A DNA stretch of 63,256 nucleotides from positions 1 to 63,256 of the forward strand of contig NZ_LZJR01000151.1 in NCBI RefSeq assembly GCF_001667925.1, given 5' to 3'. This document shows, piece after piece, positions 1-8,509 of the stretch. The position numbers were made by a program, and so were the translations under genes. The notes under the pieces were generated by a model. It searched no databases. It was not told the origin of the DNA and was given only the letters and a program-made list of their open reading frames with translations. Source of the DNA: Mycobacterium sp. E2479. GTDB taxonomy: Bacteria; Actinomycetota; Actinomycetes; Mycobacteriales; Mycobacteriaceae. Position 1 is the stretch's first letter; each line of letters begins with the position of its first letter.

Positions 1-264
1 CGCACGCGATCGCCGTCGCGACAAAGGGCCTCGAAGCGGCGCGCGGCCGCACGGGTGTGCTGGTCGGCGGCCGGGCGACCTTGGAGGACGCCTACGCCTA
101 TTCCAAGTTCGCGCGAATCGTCCTGGACAGCAACGACATCGACTTTCGGGCACGCCCGAGCTCGGCGGAGGAGGCCGACTTTCTGGCCGCCCGGCCGCCG
201 ACCAGCACACCCGTGCGGCCGCGCGCCGCTTCGAGGCCCTTTGTCGCGACGGCGATCGCGTGCG
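1..264. repeat. Fold-back inverted repeat at the contig end
   Basis: Bases 1-77 are an exact reverse complement of bases 188-264. The 110 bases between the arms encode, on the plus strand, the natural continuation of NuoG that the minus-strand gene should show beyond base 188. The left end is therefore one piece of nuoG copied and flipped at about 187/188. This is typical of a chimeric fold-back read or an assembly end artefact. A true inversion is less likely because the same coding sequence would be present in both orientations. Confidence 0.93.
3..187 (+). pseudogene. nuoG: Inverted nuoG fragment (duplicate, probably artefactual)
   Basis: The plus strand reads about 62 codons of uninterrupted NuoG sequence, from HAIAVATKGLEAARG to SSAEEADFLA. 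The first 25 codons repeat residues encoded on the minus strand at 188-264. The rest, including EDAYAYSKFARIVLD, is the expected downstream part of NuoG. It has no start of its own and runs into antisense sequence after base 187, so it should not be counted as a second gene. Confidence 0.88.
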
Positions 265-1195
265 ACCACGCCGCCGGTTGCAGCGAGCCATCGGCGTCGC
301 GGATCAGCGGAGTGGTGATCACATCGGCCTGGGTGGCGTAGGTGAACGCCCACCGGCCCTTGTCGCAGTTCCACTCTTCGTTGACTTCAGGGTCGTCGCC
401 GGCCAGCCGGCGCAGCACCTTGCCGCGGCGGTGGTCGGTGCGCTGCGCGCACCCGGAAGCGCAGTGCTCGCAGACACTGGGGCTGGAGACCAAGTCGAAC
501 GGGCGGGCCCGGAACCGGTATGCGGATCCGGTCAGTGCGCCCACCGGGCAGATCTGCACGGTGTTGCCCGAGAAGTAGGAGTCGAACGGTTCGTTGGCGT
601 AGATGCCGACCTGCTGCAGGGCGCCTCGTTCCTGCATGTCGATGAAGGTGTCGCCGGCGATCTGCTCGGAGAACCGGGTGCAGCGCGCGCACAGGATGCA
701 GCGCTCCCGGTCCAGCAGCACCTGCGACGAGATGTTGATGGGCTTGGCGAAGGTGCGCTTGACGTCGGTGAAGCGGGAATCGGCGCGGCCGTTGGACATT
801 GCCTGGTTCTGCAGCGGGCATTCACCGCCCTTGTCGCACATCGGGCAGTCCAGCGGGTGGTTGATGAGCAGCAGCTCCATCACACCGTGCTGGGCCTTGT
901 CGGCGGCCTGGGAGGTGAGCTGGGTACGCACCACCATGTCATCGGTGGCGACTGTGGTGCACGAGGCCATCGGCTTGCGCTGGCCTTCGACCTCGACCAG
1001 GCACTGCCGGCACGCGCCGACCGGCTCCAGCAGCGGGTGGTCGCAAAACCGCGGGATCTGGATACCCATCAGTTCGGCGGCCCGGATCACCAAAGTTCCC
1101 TTGGGAACGCTGATTTCGTTGCCGTCGATGGTCAGCGTCACCATCTCCGGCGGACGCACCTCGTCGCCGGTTTCGGTTTTGGCCGCGCTAGTCAT
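188..1195 (-). CDS. nuoG: NADH-quinone oxidoreductase subunit G (NuoG), 3' part missing
   Basis: This is the large iron-sulfur subunit of complex I, which passes electrons from NADH towards menaquinone on the cytoplasmic arm. Visible motifs are a 2Fe-2S ferredoxin domain (Cys51, 62, 65, 79), the HxxxCxxC cluster (His113, Cys117, 120, 126), 4Fe-4S cysteines 166, 169, 172 and 216, and the extra N7-type set Cys242, 245, 249 and 277. About 336 residues of a family near 800 are present. The frame stays open to base 98, but everything left of 188 is antisense to the inverted copy and should be ignored. The ATG at 1195 lies 14 bases after nuoF, in the nuo operon. The coding strand is lost at the contig end, not degraded. 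Confidence 0.95.
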
Positions 1196-1209
1196 GGGCG
1201 CCGCTCCTC

Positions 1210-2556
1210 CTAACCTTTCGCGCCTTCGCGCTCAGCCGTCAGCATCGAGTCGCGTGGATCGAAGGGGCATCCGCCGCCCTCGACGTGCGCGACGTATTCG
1301 TCGCGGAAGTACTGGATCGACGACATCACCGGGCTGGCGGCACCATCGCCCAACGCGCAGAACGACTTCCCCAGGATGGTGTCAGAGATGTCCAGCAGCT
1401 TCTGGATGTCCTCGTCGGTGCCCTTGCCGGTTTCCAGCCGCTCGTAGATCTGATCCAGCCAGAAGGTGCCCTCACGGCACGGCGTGCATTTTCCGCACGA
1501 CTCGTGCTTGTAGAAGTAGGTCCAGCGCCGCACGGCACGCACCACGCAGGTGGTCTCGTCGAAGATCTCCAGCGCCTTGGTGCCCAGCATCGAGCCGACG
1601 CCGCTGACACCCTCGTAGTCCAGCGGTACGTCGAGGTGCTCATCGGTCAGCAGCGGGGTCGACGACCCGCCGGGTGTCCAGAACTTGAGCCGATGCCCGG
1701 CCCGCACGCCACCGGCGTAGGCGAGCAACTCCCGCAGGGTGATTCCCAGCGGGGCCTCGTACTGACCGGGCCGGGCGACGTGGCCGGACAGCGAATACAG
1801 CGTGAAGCCCGGGGATTTCTCGCTGCCCATCGACCGGAACCAGTCCACGCCGTTGCCGATGATCGACGGCACGCTCGCGATGGTCTCGACATTGTTGATC
1901 ACCGTGGGGCAGCCGTAGAGCCCGGCCACGGCCGGGAAGGGCGGGCGCAGCCGTGGCTGGCCGCGCCGGCCTTCCAGCGAGTCCAGCAGCGCGGTCTCCT
2001 CGCCGCATATGTAGGCGCCGGCCCCCGCGTGCACCACCAGCTCCAGGTCGAAGCCCGAGCCGTTGATGTCGCGGCCCAGGTAGCCGGCGGCGTAGGCCTC
2101 GGCCACCGCGTTCTGGACGCGGCGCAGGACCGGCAGCACCTCCCCGCGCACATAGATGAACGCATGGCTGGCCCGGATCGCGTACGCGGCGATGATGACA
2201 CCCTCGACGAGGACATGCGGCGTCGCCAGCATCAGCGGGATGTCTTTACACGTACCGGGTTCCGACTCGTCGGCGTTGACCACCAGGTAATGCGGTTTGG
2301 CGGCCGCGCCGGTGTCGCCCTGCGGGATGAACGACCACTTCGTCCCCGTCGAGAACCCCGCGCCGCCGCGACCTCGCAGCCCAGAATCCTTCACCATCCC
2401 GATCACCGCGTCGGGCTCCATCGCCAGCGCCTTCTTCATCGCTTCGTAGCCGCCGTGGCGGTGGTAGGTCTCGAGCGTCCAGGACTCGGGATCGTCCCAG
2501 AATCGGCTGATGACCGGGGTCAGCGGCGTCGCCTGATTGTCGGAAGTCGTTGTCAT
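1210..2556 (-). CDS. nuoF: NADH-quinone oxidoreductase subunit F (NuoF)
   Basis: This flavoprotein subunit of complex I binds NADH and FMN and starts electron transfer. The 448-residue product has the NADH/FMN glycine-rich motif GRGGAGF at 62-68 and the C-terminal 4Fe-4S ligands Cys354, 357, 360 (CGKCTPC) and Cys400. The reading frame stays open about 50 codons upstream, but that stretch is antisense-like. The ATG at 2556 begins MTTTSDNQA and shares its A with the nuoE stop (TGATG), so it is the preferred, translationally coupled start. It lies between nuoE and nuoG in the standard nuo order. Confidence 0.97.
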   Translation of the reverse strand: MTTTSDNQATPLTPVISRFWDDPESWTLETYHRHGGYEAMKKALAMEPDAVIGMVKDSGLRGRGGAGFSTGTKWSFIPQGDTGAAAKPHYLVVNADESEPGTCKDIPLMLATPHVLVEGVIIAAYAIRASHAFIYVRGEVLPVLRRVQNAVAEAYAAGYLGRDINGSGFDLELVVHAGAGAYICGEETALLDSLEGRRGQPRLRPPFPAVAGLYGCPTVINNVETIASVPSIIGNGVDWFRSMGSEKSPGFTLYSLSGHVARPGQYEAPLGITLRELLAYAGGVRAGHRLKFWTPGGSSTPLLTDEHLDVPLDYEGVSGVGSMLGTKALEIFDETTCVVRAVRRWTYFYKHESCGKCTPCREGTFWLDQIYERLETGKGTDEDIQKLLDISDTILGKSFCALGDGAASPVMSSIQYFRDEYVAHVEGGGCPFDPRDSMLTAEREGAKG

Positions 2557-3311
2557 CACTGACCTTCCGGCGCGCTGGGCGCCTCCATGCCGTGTTCCTT
2601 GGCTACCTTCAGGCCCGCCAGGGTGGCCGCGCCGGCGCCGCCCTGGCCCTGGTCGGGGCGCTCGTCGGGCAGGCCGGCGAGGATGCGCGACGTCTCGCGA
2701 AAGACGCACAGCGGAGCACCACGGGTCGGCGGCAAGGGCTCACCGGAACGCAGCGAGTCGACGAGTTCGCGCGCCGATTCCGGTGTTTGGTTGTCGAAGA
2801 ACTCCCAGTTCACCATCACCACCGGTGCGTAATCGCAGGCGGCGTTGCATTCGATGTGCTGCAGCGTGACCGCCCCGTCGGCGGTGGTCTCGTCGTTGCC
2901 GACGCCCAGATGTTCCTTCAGGGCGTCGAAGATCGCATCGCCACCCATGATGGCGCACAACGTGTTTGTGCAGACACCCACCAGGTAATCGCCGGTGGGG
3001 CCGCGCCGATACATGGTGTAGAAGCTGGCCACGGCGGACACCTCGGCCCCGGTGAGCCCCAGCTGCTCACCGCAGAACTCCAGGCCCGCCGGTGTCAGGT
3101 AGGAATCCTGGGATTGCACCAGGTGCAGCAAGGGCAACAGCGCCGAACGCTTGTCGGGGTAGCGGCCGATGATCTCCTTGGCGTCGACCTCCAGCCGGGC
3201 CCGCACCTCGGGTGGATACATCTTGGGGGCACCCTCGACGACGAACGCGTTGGGCTCGTCGGGCGGTGGTCCGAGCCGGATGAAGACCGGCTGTCCCTGC
3301 GGCCCGGTCAC
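2556..3311 (-). CDS. nuoE: NADH-quinone oxidoreductase subunit E (NuoE)
   Basis: This is the thioredoxin-fold 2Fe-2S subunit of the NADH dehydrogenase module, 251 residues. The four cluster ligands are visible as Cys114 and Cys119 (CTNTLC) and Cys155 and Cys159 (CNAAC). I chose the GTG at 3311, which overlaps the nuoD stop as GTGA and gives a start (VTGPQGQPVFIRLGPPP) like that remembered for the M. tuberculosis protein. The longer open frame upstream is a shadow of nuoD. The C-terminal tail after about residue 195 is Gly/Pro rich, as in other mycobacterial NuoE. Confidence 0.95.
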   Translation of the reverse strand: MTGPQGQPVFIRLGPPPDEPNAFVVEGAPKMYPPEVRARLEVDAKEIIGRYPDKRSALLPLLHLVQSQDSYLTPAGLEFCGEQLGLTGAEVSAVASFYTMYRRGPTGDYLVGVCTNTLCAIMGGDAIFDALKEHLGVGNDETTADGAVTLQHIECNAACDYAPVVMVNWEFFDNQTPESARELVDSLRSGEPLPPTRGAPLCVFRETSRILAGLPDERPDQGQGGAGAATLAGLKVAKEHGMEAPSAPEGQ

Positions 3312-4633
3312 CGGTCCACCCCGCCCATGACCGGGTCGATGCTGGCGACCGCGGTGATCAGGTCGGCCACCAACCCGCCTTCGCACATCGCGGCGACCGA
3401 CTGCAGATTGGTGAACGAGGGGTCTCGGTAGTGCACCCGGTAGGGCCGGGTGCCGCCGTCGCTGACCATGTGCACGCCCAGCTCTCCGCGCGGCGATTCG
3501 ACGGCCGTGTAGACCTGGCCCGCCGGAACCCTGATGCCCTCGGTGACCAGTTTGAAGTGGTGGATCAACGCCTCCATCGAGCCGCCCATGATCTTGGCGA
3601 TGTGTTCCGGTGAATTGCCCAAGCCGTCGGGGCCCACCTTCAAGTCGGCCGGCCAGGCGATCTTGCGGTCCTCGACCATGATCGGACCGGGCTTCAGCTT
3701 GTCCAGGCACTGCTCGACGATCTTGATCGACTCCCACATCTCGTTGACGCGAATCATGTAGCGCCCGTAAGCATCACACGTATCTTCGGTGATCACGTCG
3801 AATTCGTAGTTTTCGTATCCGCAGTACGGTTCGCTCTTGCGCAGATCGTGGGGCAGCCCGGTCGCACGCAGGATGGGACCGGTGATCCCCAGCGCCATGC
3901 AACCGGTCAGATCCAGATATCCGACGCCTTGGGTGCGGGCCTTCCAGATGGCGTTCTCGTTGAGCAGACCGCTCATGTCGCGCAGCACCTGCTTGAGTTC
4001 CTTGAGGCCGTCGACGATCTCGGTCTCCGCGTTGGGCGGCAAATCCTGCGCAACGCCGCCGGGTCGGACATAGGCGCTGTTCATCCGCAGGCCGGTGATC
4101 GATTCGAACAGGGTCAACACGATTTCGCGCCCGCGGAATCCGACGAACATCGGGGTCATGGCGCCCAGCTCCATGCCGCCGGTGGCCAATGCCACCAGAT
4201 GCGACGAGATCCGGTTGAGCTCCATCATCATCACCCTGATGACGTTGACCCGCTCCGGAATCTGATCGGTGATGCCGAGCAGCTTTTCCACACCCAGGCA
4301 GTAGGCCGTCTCGTTGAAAAACGGCGCGAGGTAATCCATTCGGGTCACGAACGTGACACCCTGGGTCCAGTAGCGGTATTCGAGGTTCTTTTCGATGCCG
4401 GTGTGCAAATACCCGATGCCGCACCGGGCGTCGGTGATCGTCTCGCCCTCGATCTCGAGGATCAGCCGCAACACGCCGTGCGTCGACGGGTGCTGGGGCC
4501 CCATGTTGACGATGATGCGCTCGCCGGGATCGACACCGCGGGCGGCTTCGACGACCTTGTCCCAGTCCTGGCCGCCGGCGACCACGAACGTCTCGCCGGC
4601 GCCGTCATGCGTCGATTCAGTGGTAGTGCTCAT
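3308..4633 (-). CDS. nuoD: NADH-quinone oxidoreductase subunit D (NuoD)
   Basis: This is the 49-kDa-type subunit of the complex I connecting arm and forms much of the quinone-binding pocket with NuoB. The 441-residue sequence has the family hallmark GPQHPSTHGVLRL near residue 45 and the typical C-terminal region ESPRGELGVHMVSDG, followed by RPYRVHYRDPSF. The ATG at 4633 overlaps the nuoC stop (TAATG), and its stop overlaps the nuoE start, so translation of the three genes is probably coupled. Length and order are normal. Confidence 0.97.
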   Translation of the reverse strand: MSTTTESTHDGAGETFVVAGGQDWDKVVEAARGVDPGERIIVNMGPQHPSTHGVLRLILEIEGETITDARCGIGYLHTGIEKNLEYRYWTQGVTFVTRMDYLAPFFNETAYCLGVEKLLGITDQIPERVNVIRVMMMELNRISSHLVALATGGMELGAMTPMFVGFRGREIVLTLFESITGLRMNSAYVRPGGVAQDLPPNAETEIVDGLKELKQVLRDMSGLLNENAIWKARTQGVGYLDLTGCMALGITGPILRATGLPHDLRKSEPYCGYENYEFDVITEDTCDAYGRYMIRVNEMWESIKIVEQCLDKLKPGPIMVEDRKIAWPADLKVGPDGLGNSPEHIAKIMGGSMEALIHHFKLVTEGIRVPAGQVYTAVESPRGELGVHMVSDGGTRPYRVHYRDPSFTNLQSVAAMCEGGLVADLITAVASIDPVMGGVDR

Positions 4634-5340
4634 TAGTTGTACGCTCTCCGCTCGTCGGGCGGGGGTATCTGTGCGCCTTTGTATTCGACCGGAATTCCCC
4701 CGAGGGGGTAGTCCTTGCGCTGGGGGTGCCCGTGCCAGTCGTCGGGCATCTCGATTCGGGTGAGCGACGGGTGCCCGTCGAAGATGATGCCGAAGAAGTC
4801 GTAGGTCTCCCGCTCGTGCCAGTCGGTGGTCGGATAAATCCCGAACAGCGATGGAATGTGCGGATCACCGTCGGGCACAGACACTTCCAGGCGCACACGG
4901 CGATTGTGTGTGATCGACTGCAACGGATACACCGCGTGCAGTTCGCGTCCCGTCTCGTGCGGGTAGTGCACCCCGCTGACGCCCAGGCACATCTCGAAGC
5001 GCAGTTGCGGGTCGTCGCGCAACCGGTGAGCAACCCGCTCCAGCGCGTCGCGGCGCACGTGCAAGGTCAGTTCGTCGCGGTACACCACGACTTTTTCGAT
5101 GGCGTCATTGAATTCGATGTTGTCCTTGTTCAAGGCCGCGGCCAGTCCGTCGACCACCTCGTCGAAGTAACCGCCGTAGGGTCGTGGACTGCTGCCCGGC
5201 AGCAGGACTTCGCGCACCAGCCGCCCGTAACCGGACGTGTCACCCGAGCCCTCGACGCCGAACATGCCGCGGCGCACGTCGATGACCTCTTCGTCGGCGC
5301 GGCTGATCGCTTCCTTGGGATCCTGACGCGGTGAGCTCAT
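4633..5340 (-). CDS. nuoC: NADH-quinone oxidoreductase subunit C (NuoC)
   Basis: This is the 30-kDa-type subunit of the complex I connecting arm, 235 residues. The conserved C-terminal signature is visible in HERETYDFFGIIFDGHPSL and RKDYPLGG. The start is the ATG at 5340 (MSSPRQDPKEAIS), which forms an ATGA overlap with the nuoB stop at 5337. The open frame continues upstream only as antisense of nuoB and lacks family features. The acidic, low-similarity N-terminal third is usual for actinobacterial NuoC. Confidence 0.96.
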   Translation of the reverse strand: MSSPRQDPKEAISRADEEVIDVRRGMFGVEGSGDTSGYGRLVREVLLPGSSPRPYGGYFDEVVDGLAAALNKDNIEFNDAIEKVVVYRDELTLHVRRDALERVAHRLRDDPQLRFEMCLGVSGVHYPHETGRELHAVYPLQSITHNRRVRLEVSVPDGDPHIPSLFGIYPTTDWHERETYDFFGIIFDGHPSLTRIEMPDDWHGHPQRKDYPLGGIPVEYKGAQIPPPDERRAYN

Positions 5341-5891
5341 CGCAGCAGTCCGCGCATCTCGATCGTGGGCCGGGCCGACAGTGCCGCCTGCTCGGCTTCG
5401 GCGATTGCGGTTTCCCGGTTGACGCCCAGCGGCATCTCCTGAATCTTCTCGTGCAACTTCAGGATTGAGTACAGCAGCATCTCGGGGCGGGGTGGGCAGC
5501 CGGGCAGATAAATGTCCACCGGAACCACGTGATCGACGCCCTGCACGACCGCGTAGTTGTTGAACATCCCGCCGGACGACGCGCACACGCCCATGGCGAG
5601 CACCCATTTCGGCTCGGCCATCTGGTCGTAGATCTGTCGCAACACCGGAGCCATCTTCTGGCTGACCCGCCCGGCGACGATCATCAGATCGGCCTGCCGG
5701 GGGGTCGCCGAGAATCGCTCCATGCCGAACCGGGCGATGTCGAATCTTGGTCCAGCCGTTGCCATCATCTCGATGGCGCAGCAGGCCAACCCGAACGTGG
5801 CCGGCCACAGTGAGTTCTTGCGGACGTAGCCCGCGACCTTCTCGACTGTAGACAGCAGAATCCCGCCGGGCAGCTGTTCCTCCAGACCCAC
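5337..5891 (-). CDS. nuoB: NADH-quinone oxidoreductase subunit B (NuoB)
   Basis: This 184-residue subunit of complex I carries the terminal cluster N2, which hands electrons to quinone. The N2 ligands are visible as the tandem pair Cys37-Cys38 (LACCAIEM), Cys103 and Cys132 (PGCPPRP). It starts at ATG 5891, eight bases after nuoA, and its stop overlaps nuoC. All features and the length fit a functional subunit. Confidence 0.97.
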   Translation of the reverse strand: MGLEEQLPGGILLSTVEKVAGYVRKNSLWPATFGLACCAIEMMATAGPRFDIARFGMERFSATPRQADLMIVAGRVSQKMAPVLRQIYDQMAEPKWVLAMGVCASSGGMFNNYAVVQGVDHVVPVDIYLPGCPPRPEMLLYSILKLHEKIQEMPLGVNRETAIAEAEQAALSARPTIEMRGLLR

Positions 5892-5899
5892 GTCCTACC

Positions 5900-6277
5900 T
5901 CAATCCCACGTCAGGCCGCCGCGGCGCCACACATATGCGTAGGCCACGAAAACCGTCAGCATGAAGATCACCATTTCGACAAGAGCGAATGTGCCCAGCG
6001 CGTCATAGCTGACGGCCCAGGGATACAGAAACACGATTTCGATGTCGAAGACGATGAACAGCATCGCGGTGAGGTAGTACTTCACCGGAAAGCGCTGCCC
6101 GGCCGTCGCATGCGGACCGCTCACCGATGTCTCTGTGGGTTCGATCCCACACTCGTACGCCGACATCTTCGATTTGTTGAATCGTGACGGGCCGGCCAGG
6201 CTCGCGATCGCCACCGAGCCCACGGCAAAGGCAGTGGCAATGGCGCCTAGCACCAAGATGGGTATGTAGACGTTCAA
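5900..6277 (-). CDS. nuoA: NADH-quinone oxidoreductase subunit A (NuoA)
   Basis: This small membrane subunit of complex I has about 125 residues and three predicted transmembrane helices (N-terminal, around 65-90, around 92-115). The conserved stretch KYYLTAMLFIVFDIEIVFL is present. The frame is open far upstream, but similarity begins at NVYIPILVL. I chose TTG at 6277, preceded by the Shine-Dalgarno-like GGAGCG, giving LNVYIPILVLGA. No ATG or GTG fits as well. It is the first gene of the nuo operon, and a promoter is expected just to its right. Confidence 0.92.
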   Translation of the reverse strand: MNVYIPILVLGAIATAFAVGSVAIASLAGPSRFNKSKMSAYECGIEPTETSVSGPHATAGQRFPVKYYLTAMLFIVFDIEIVFLYPWAVSYDALGTFALVEMVIFMLTVFVAYAYVWRRGGLTWD

Positions 6278-6705
6278 CTCGCTCCATGATCCGTCGTACG
6301 AGCCGCCTGCAGCGGCCAGGCGGTAACCGGGCTGCTGTGACGAACCGGGCCGCGGCCCGCCACAGTGATTTACAACATAGCGTCGCGGCGCGCGGCGCGC
6401 TTGCCCGGGGTGGGCATTCTGCAGCATCGGCGGCGCCATGTTGCGCTGCGCTGCGCAAACTCGATAGGCGGTGAACAAAGGCTCGCCGCCGTTTGCGATC
6501 GGCCGTACCTGCCGATGCGGGAGCACCAGCAAAGGCGCGGCTACGCCGATCGCTGCGGCGTTGAAGATCAATGGCGTCGCCAGGGCGGACCGGACCTCTC
6601 CAGCAACGTCGCGATCAGCTGTGGTCGCCTTCCCGGCGGGGGCGAAGTTGTCAGGACTGCCGCATTCGGCTGGGGCGAAACGGCCCCGGCTAAGGCTGGG
6701 TTGGA
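6278..6705. other. Upstream region of the nuo operon, no gene seen
   Basis: I see no convincing gene in these 428 bases; the frames that stay open have no family features. The region must hold the nuoA promoter. A weak candidate -10 on the minus strand is TATGTT at 6374-6379, about 100 bases before the TTG start, with no clear -35. In M. tuberculosis a PPE gene (PPE52) lies in this interval as I recall; here it is absent. Confidence 0.5.
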
Positions 6706-7119
6706 TCAGCGAACCGGGGCCCGTAGCAAGCTGAGCACCGTGCGGCCCAGCAGGATGGGGTCGATGGGATGCGGCACCACGCCCTCGGCACGCGACCAGG
6801 AGGCCAACCACGCATCGTCACGGCGCCCGGTCAGCACGATGAGGGGTGGGCAGGTCTCGAGTTCGTCTTTGAGCTGCTTTGCGATTCCCATGCCCCCAGT
6901 CGGGGTCGCCTCGCCGTCCAGGATGGCCAAGTCGATGCCGCCCTTGTCCATCGTCGCCACCACCATGGGTCCGGTCGCCACCTCGACGTAGCTCAGCTCG
7001 GGCAGGTCGGGATGCAACTGCGTGCCCAGCGCTCGCATCACCCGTTCGCGGGTCTGGACATTGCTGCTGTAGACGAGGATCCGCAGGGCGACGTTGGATT
7101 GCGGGGTGGAGTCGGACAC
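6706..7119 (-). CDS. Atypical response-regulator receiver protein (Rv3143-like)
   Basis: A stand-alone receiver-like domain of 137 residues with no output domain. The phosphoacceptor position Asp68 (LAILDGEA) and switch Thr97 (VLTGR) are present. The acidic pocket that normally follows beta-1 is missing (ILVYSSN instead of an LVDD-type stretch), and the invariant Lys of the KP motif is replaced by His117 (VPHPID). It may therefore work as a pseudo-receiver or protein-interaction module. It lies upstream of nuoA in the same direction, as Rv3143 does in M. tuberculosis, which suggests a link with complex I or respiration. The start is ATG 7119. Confidence 0.85.
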   Translation of the reverse strand: MSDSTPQSNVALRILVYSSNVQTRERVMRALGTQLHPDLPELSYVEVATGPMVVATMDKGGIDLAILDGEATPTGGMGIAKQLKDELETCPPLIVLTGRRDDAWLASWSRAEGVVPHPIDPILLGRTVLSLLRAPVR

Positions 7120-7173
7120 GGTGCAGATGCTACTGGTGTCACAGCCGGTTCAGCCCGGTGCCCGCCGAAATCC

Positions 7174-7710
7174 TCATTGCGTTACCCGCACGAAGATGGT
7201 GTCCGCGGCGACCGTTGCCGTCGAGCTCACCATGCCGCCCCGGTTCCAGCCCAGATCGAACCGGTCCCGATCGAGCTTGGTTTCTCCAGTGATTCGCACC
7301 GAGCCGTCCTCGAGCTCGGAGATGGTGACGGGGAACGGCACGTCCGCGGTGACCCCCTTGATGGTGAAGCTGGTCCGAAGGTCGGCGGCCTTGCCTTTCT
7401 TCGGGTGCACCGCGGTGACGACGACACTGATCTCCCCGAAGCGGTCGACGTCGAAGAAGTCGGCCGAGCGCAGGTGTTTGTCGCGACGGCCGATGCCGGT
7501 GTCCAGCGAGGCGGCGCGGATGTCCATGCGGCCGAAAACCGCTCCCTTGCTGGTCAGTTGGCCGTCGCCGCTGAAATCGGTGAAGCGGCCCTTGACGTTG
7601 AGCAGGCCCCACATGTTCTTGATTTTGAAAGTGATGGCCGAGCGATCCGGGGCCAGGTTCCACACACCGGCCATGTCGGGATCGTGAAGCAGCGTCTCCA
7701 ATGTCGTCAT
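7174..7710 (-). CDS. YceI-family protein
   Basis: A 178-residue lipocalin-like YceI-domain protein; the family binds isoprenoid-type lipids. Family features are the opening GVWNLAPDRSAITFKIKNM, the middle ADFFDVDRFGEISV and late strands ending in FVRVTQ. There is no signal peptide, so it is probably cytoplasmic. ATG 7710 (MTTLETLL) has a G-rich Shine-Dalgarno just upstream; GTG 7716 or TTG 7722 would add two or four residues. The exact ligand cannot be read from sequence. Confidence 0.85.
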   Translation of the reverse strand: MTTLETLLHDPDMAGVWNLAPDRSAITFKIKNMWGLLNVKGRFTDFSGDGQLTSKGAVFGRMDIRAASLDTGIGRRDKHLRSADFFDVDRFGEISVVVTAVHPKKGKAADLRTSFTIKGVTADVPFPVTISELEDGSVRITGETKLDRDRFDLGWNRGGMVSSTATVAADTIFVRVTQ

Positions 7711-7743
7711 CGTCACCCCCAATGTGTCGTGGCGAATGTAGCG

Positions 7744-8145
7744 CTAGTTCATCAGCGGCGCGATCCCGGCGGGATCGAAGTATTCGTCGATCCGCTCGAT
7801 CAGGCCGTTCGTGCCCACCCTGATCACGATGCAGACCCGCAGCGAGATCGACTGCCCGGCACGCCCGGTTGCGTGCAGGATGTGCTGCTGGACGAAGCCG
7901 CGGGCGGATCCATCATCGAAGAGCTGCCGGTCCAGGATTTCGTAGCGACGCTGGGTGGTGGCGCCGATGAACCAAGCGATCACCCGCAGCGCGCGCGTCT
8001 TGTCGTCGTCGCGCCGCGAGCCGACGCGCCACACCGCGATGTCGTTGCTCCACATCGCGTCAACCGCGGCGACATCGCTTCGCTCGATCGCCGTGAACAG
8101 GCGATTGGCCGCATCGAGGACCGTTTCGGTGCTGGAAGCGGGCAT
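7744..8145 (-). CDS. NTF2/SnoaL-like fold protein
   Basis: A 133-residue protein with the layout of a SnoaL/NTF2-like cone fold: an N-terminal helix (ETVLDAANRLFTAIERSD), a middle strand-turn pattern and a C-terminal RIDEYFDPAGIAPL signature common in this superfamily. Members are small isomerases, hydrolases or ligand binders. The ATG at 8145 has a good AGGAG site. It sits 25 bases downstream of the DUF6285 gene and may be the last gene of that operon. The substrate is unknown. Confidence 0.75.
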   Translation of the reverse strand: MPASSTETVLDAANRLFTAIERSDVAAVDAMWSNDIAVWRVGSRRDDDKTRALRVIAWFIGATTQRRYEILDRQLFDDGSARGFVQQHILHATGRAGQSISLRVCIVIRVGTNGLIERIDEYFDPAGIAPLMN

Positions 8146-8170
8146 GTCTGGCTCCTATCCGATCGTCGAG

Positions 8171-8509
8171 CTATTCGCTGTCGTATCCGGGGTGGGCGAC
8201 GGCCAATCGGCGTCGCACCAGGACGCGCAGGCAGGCGGTGACCCGTTCTGCTTGCCCGTCCATGTCGCCGGCCCGTATCGCGGCGGCCAGCTGTGCCTCA
8301 TCGGCGAAGCCCAAGCCGGCCAGCGCCGAGCGGGACTCCGCGCCGCTCTCGTCGAGCAGTTCGCGCTCGACGATGCGCAGTGCGTTGGCCGCGACCCGGG
8401 AGTGAAAGTTGACCTGTCCTTCGGTGGCCGCGCGCACGTCGGTTTCCAGGAATTCGGCGACCGCGGCCACGAGTTCGGCGGCCAGCGGGCGACCGTATGC
8501 GGCGTTCAT
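8171..8509 (-). CDS. DUF6285 protein, LvaB-like partner of the kinase
   Basis: A 112-residue (about 12 kDa) acidic, helix-rich protein matching my memory of DUF6285. In Pseudomonas putida a small protein of this kind, LvaB, is needed by the kinase LvaA in the levulinic acid pathway. Here it follows the kinase gene with an ATGA overlap (start 8509, kinase stop 8506), the same neighbour arrangement. A role as a subunit of the 4-hydroxyacyl-CoA kinase is inferred from family and position; no catalytic motif is evident. Confidence 0.75.
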   Translation of the reverse strand: MNAAYGRPLAAELVAAVAEFLETDVRAATEGQVNFHSRVAANALRIVERELLDESGAESRSALAGLGFADEAQLAAAIRAGDMDGQAERVTACLRVLVRRRLAVAHPGYDSE

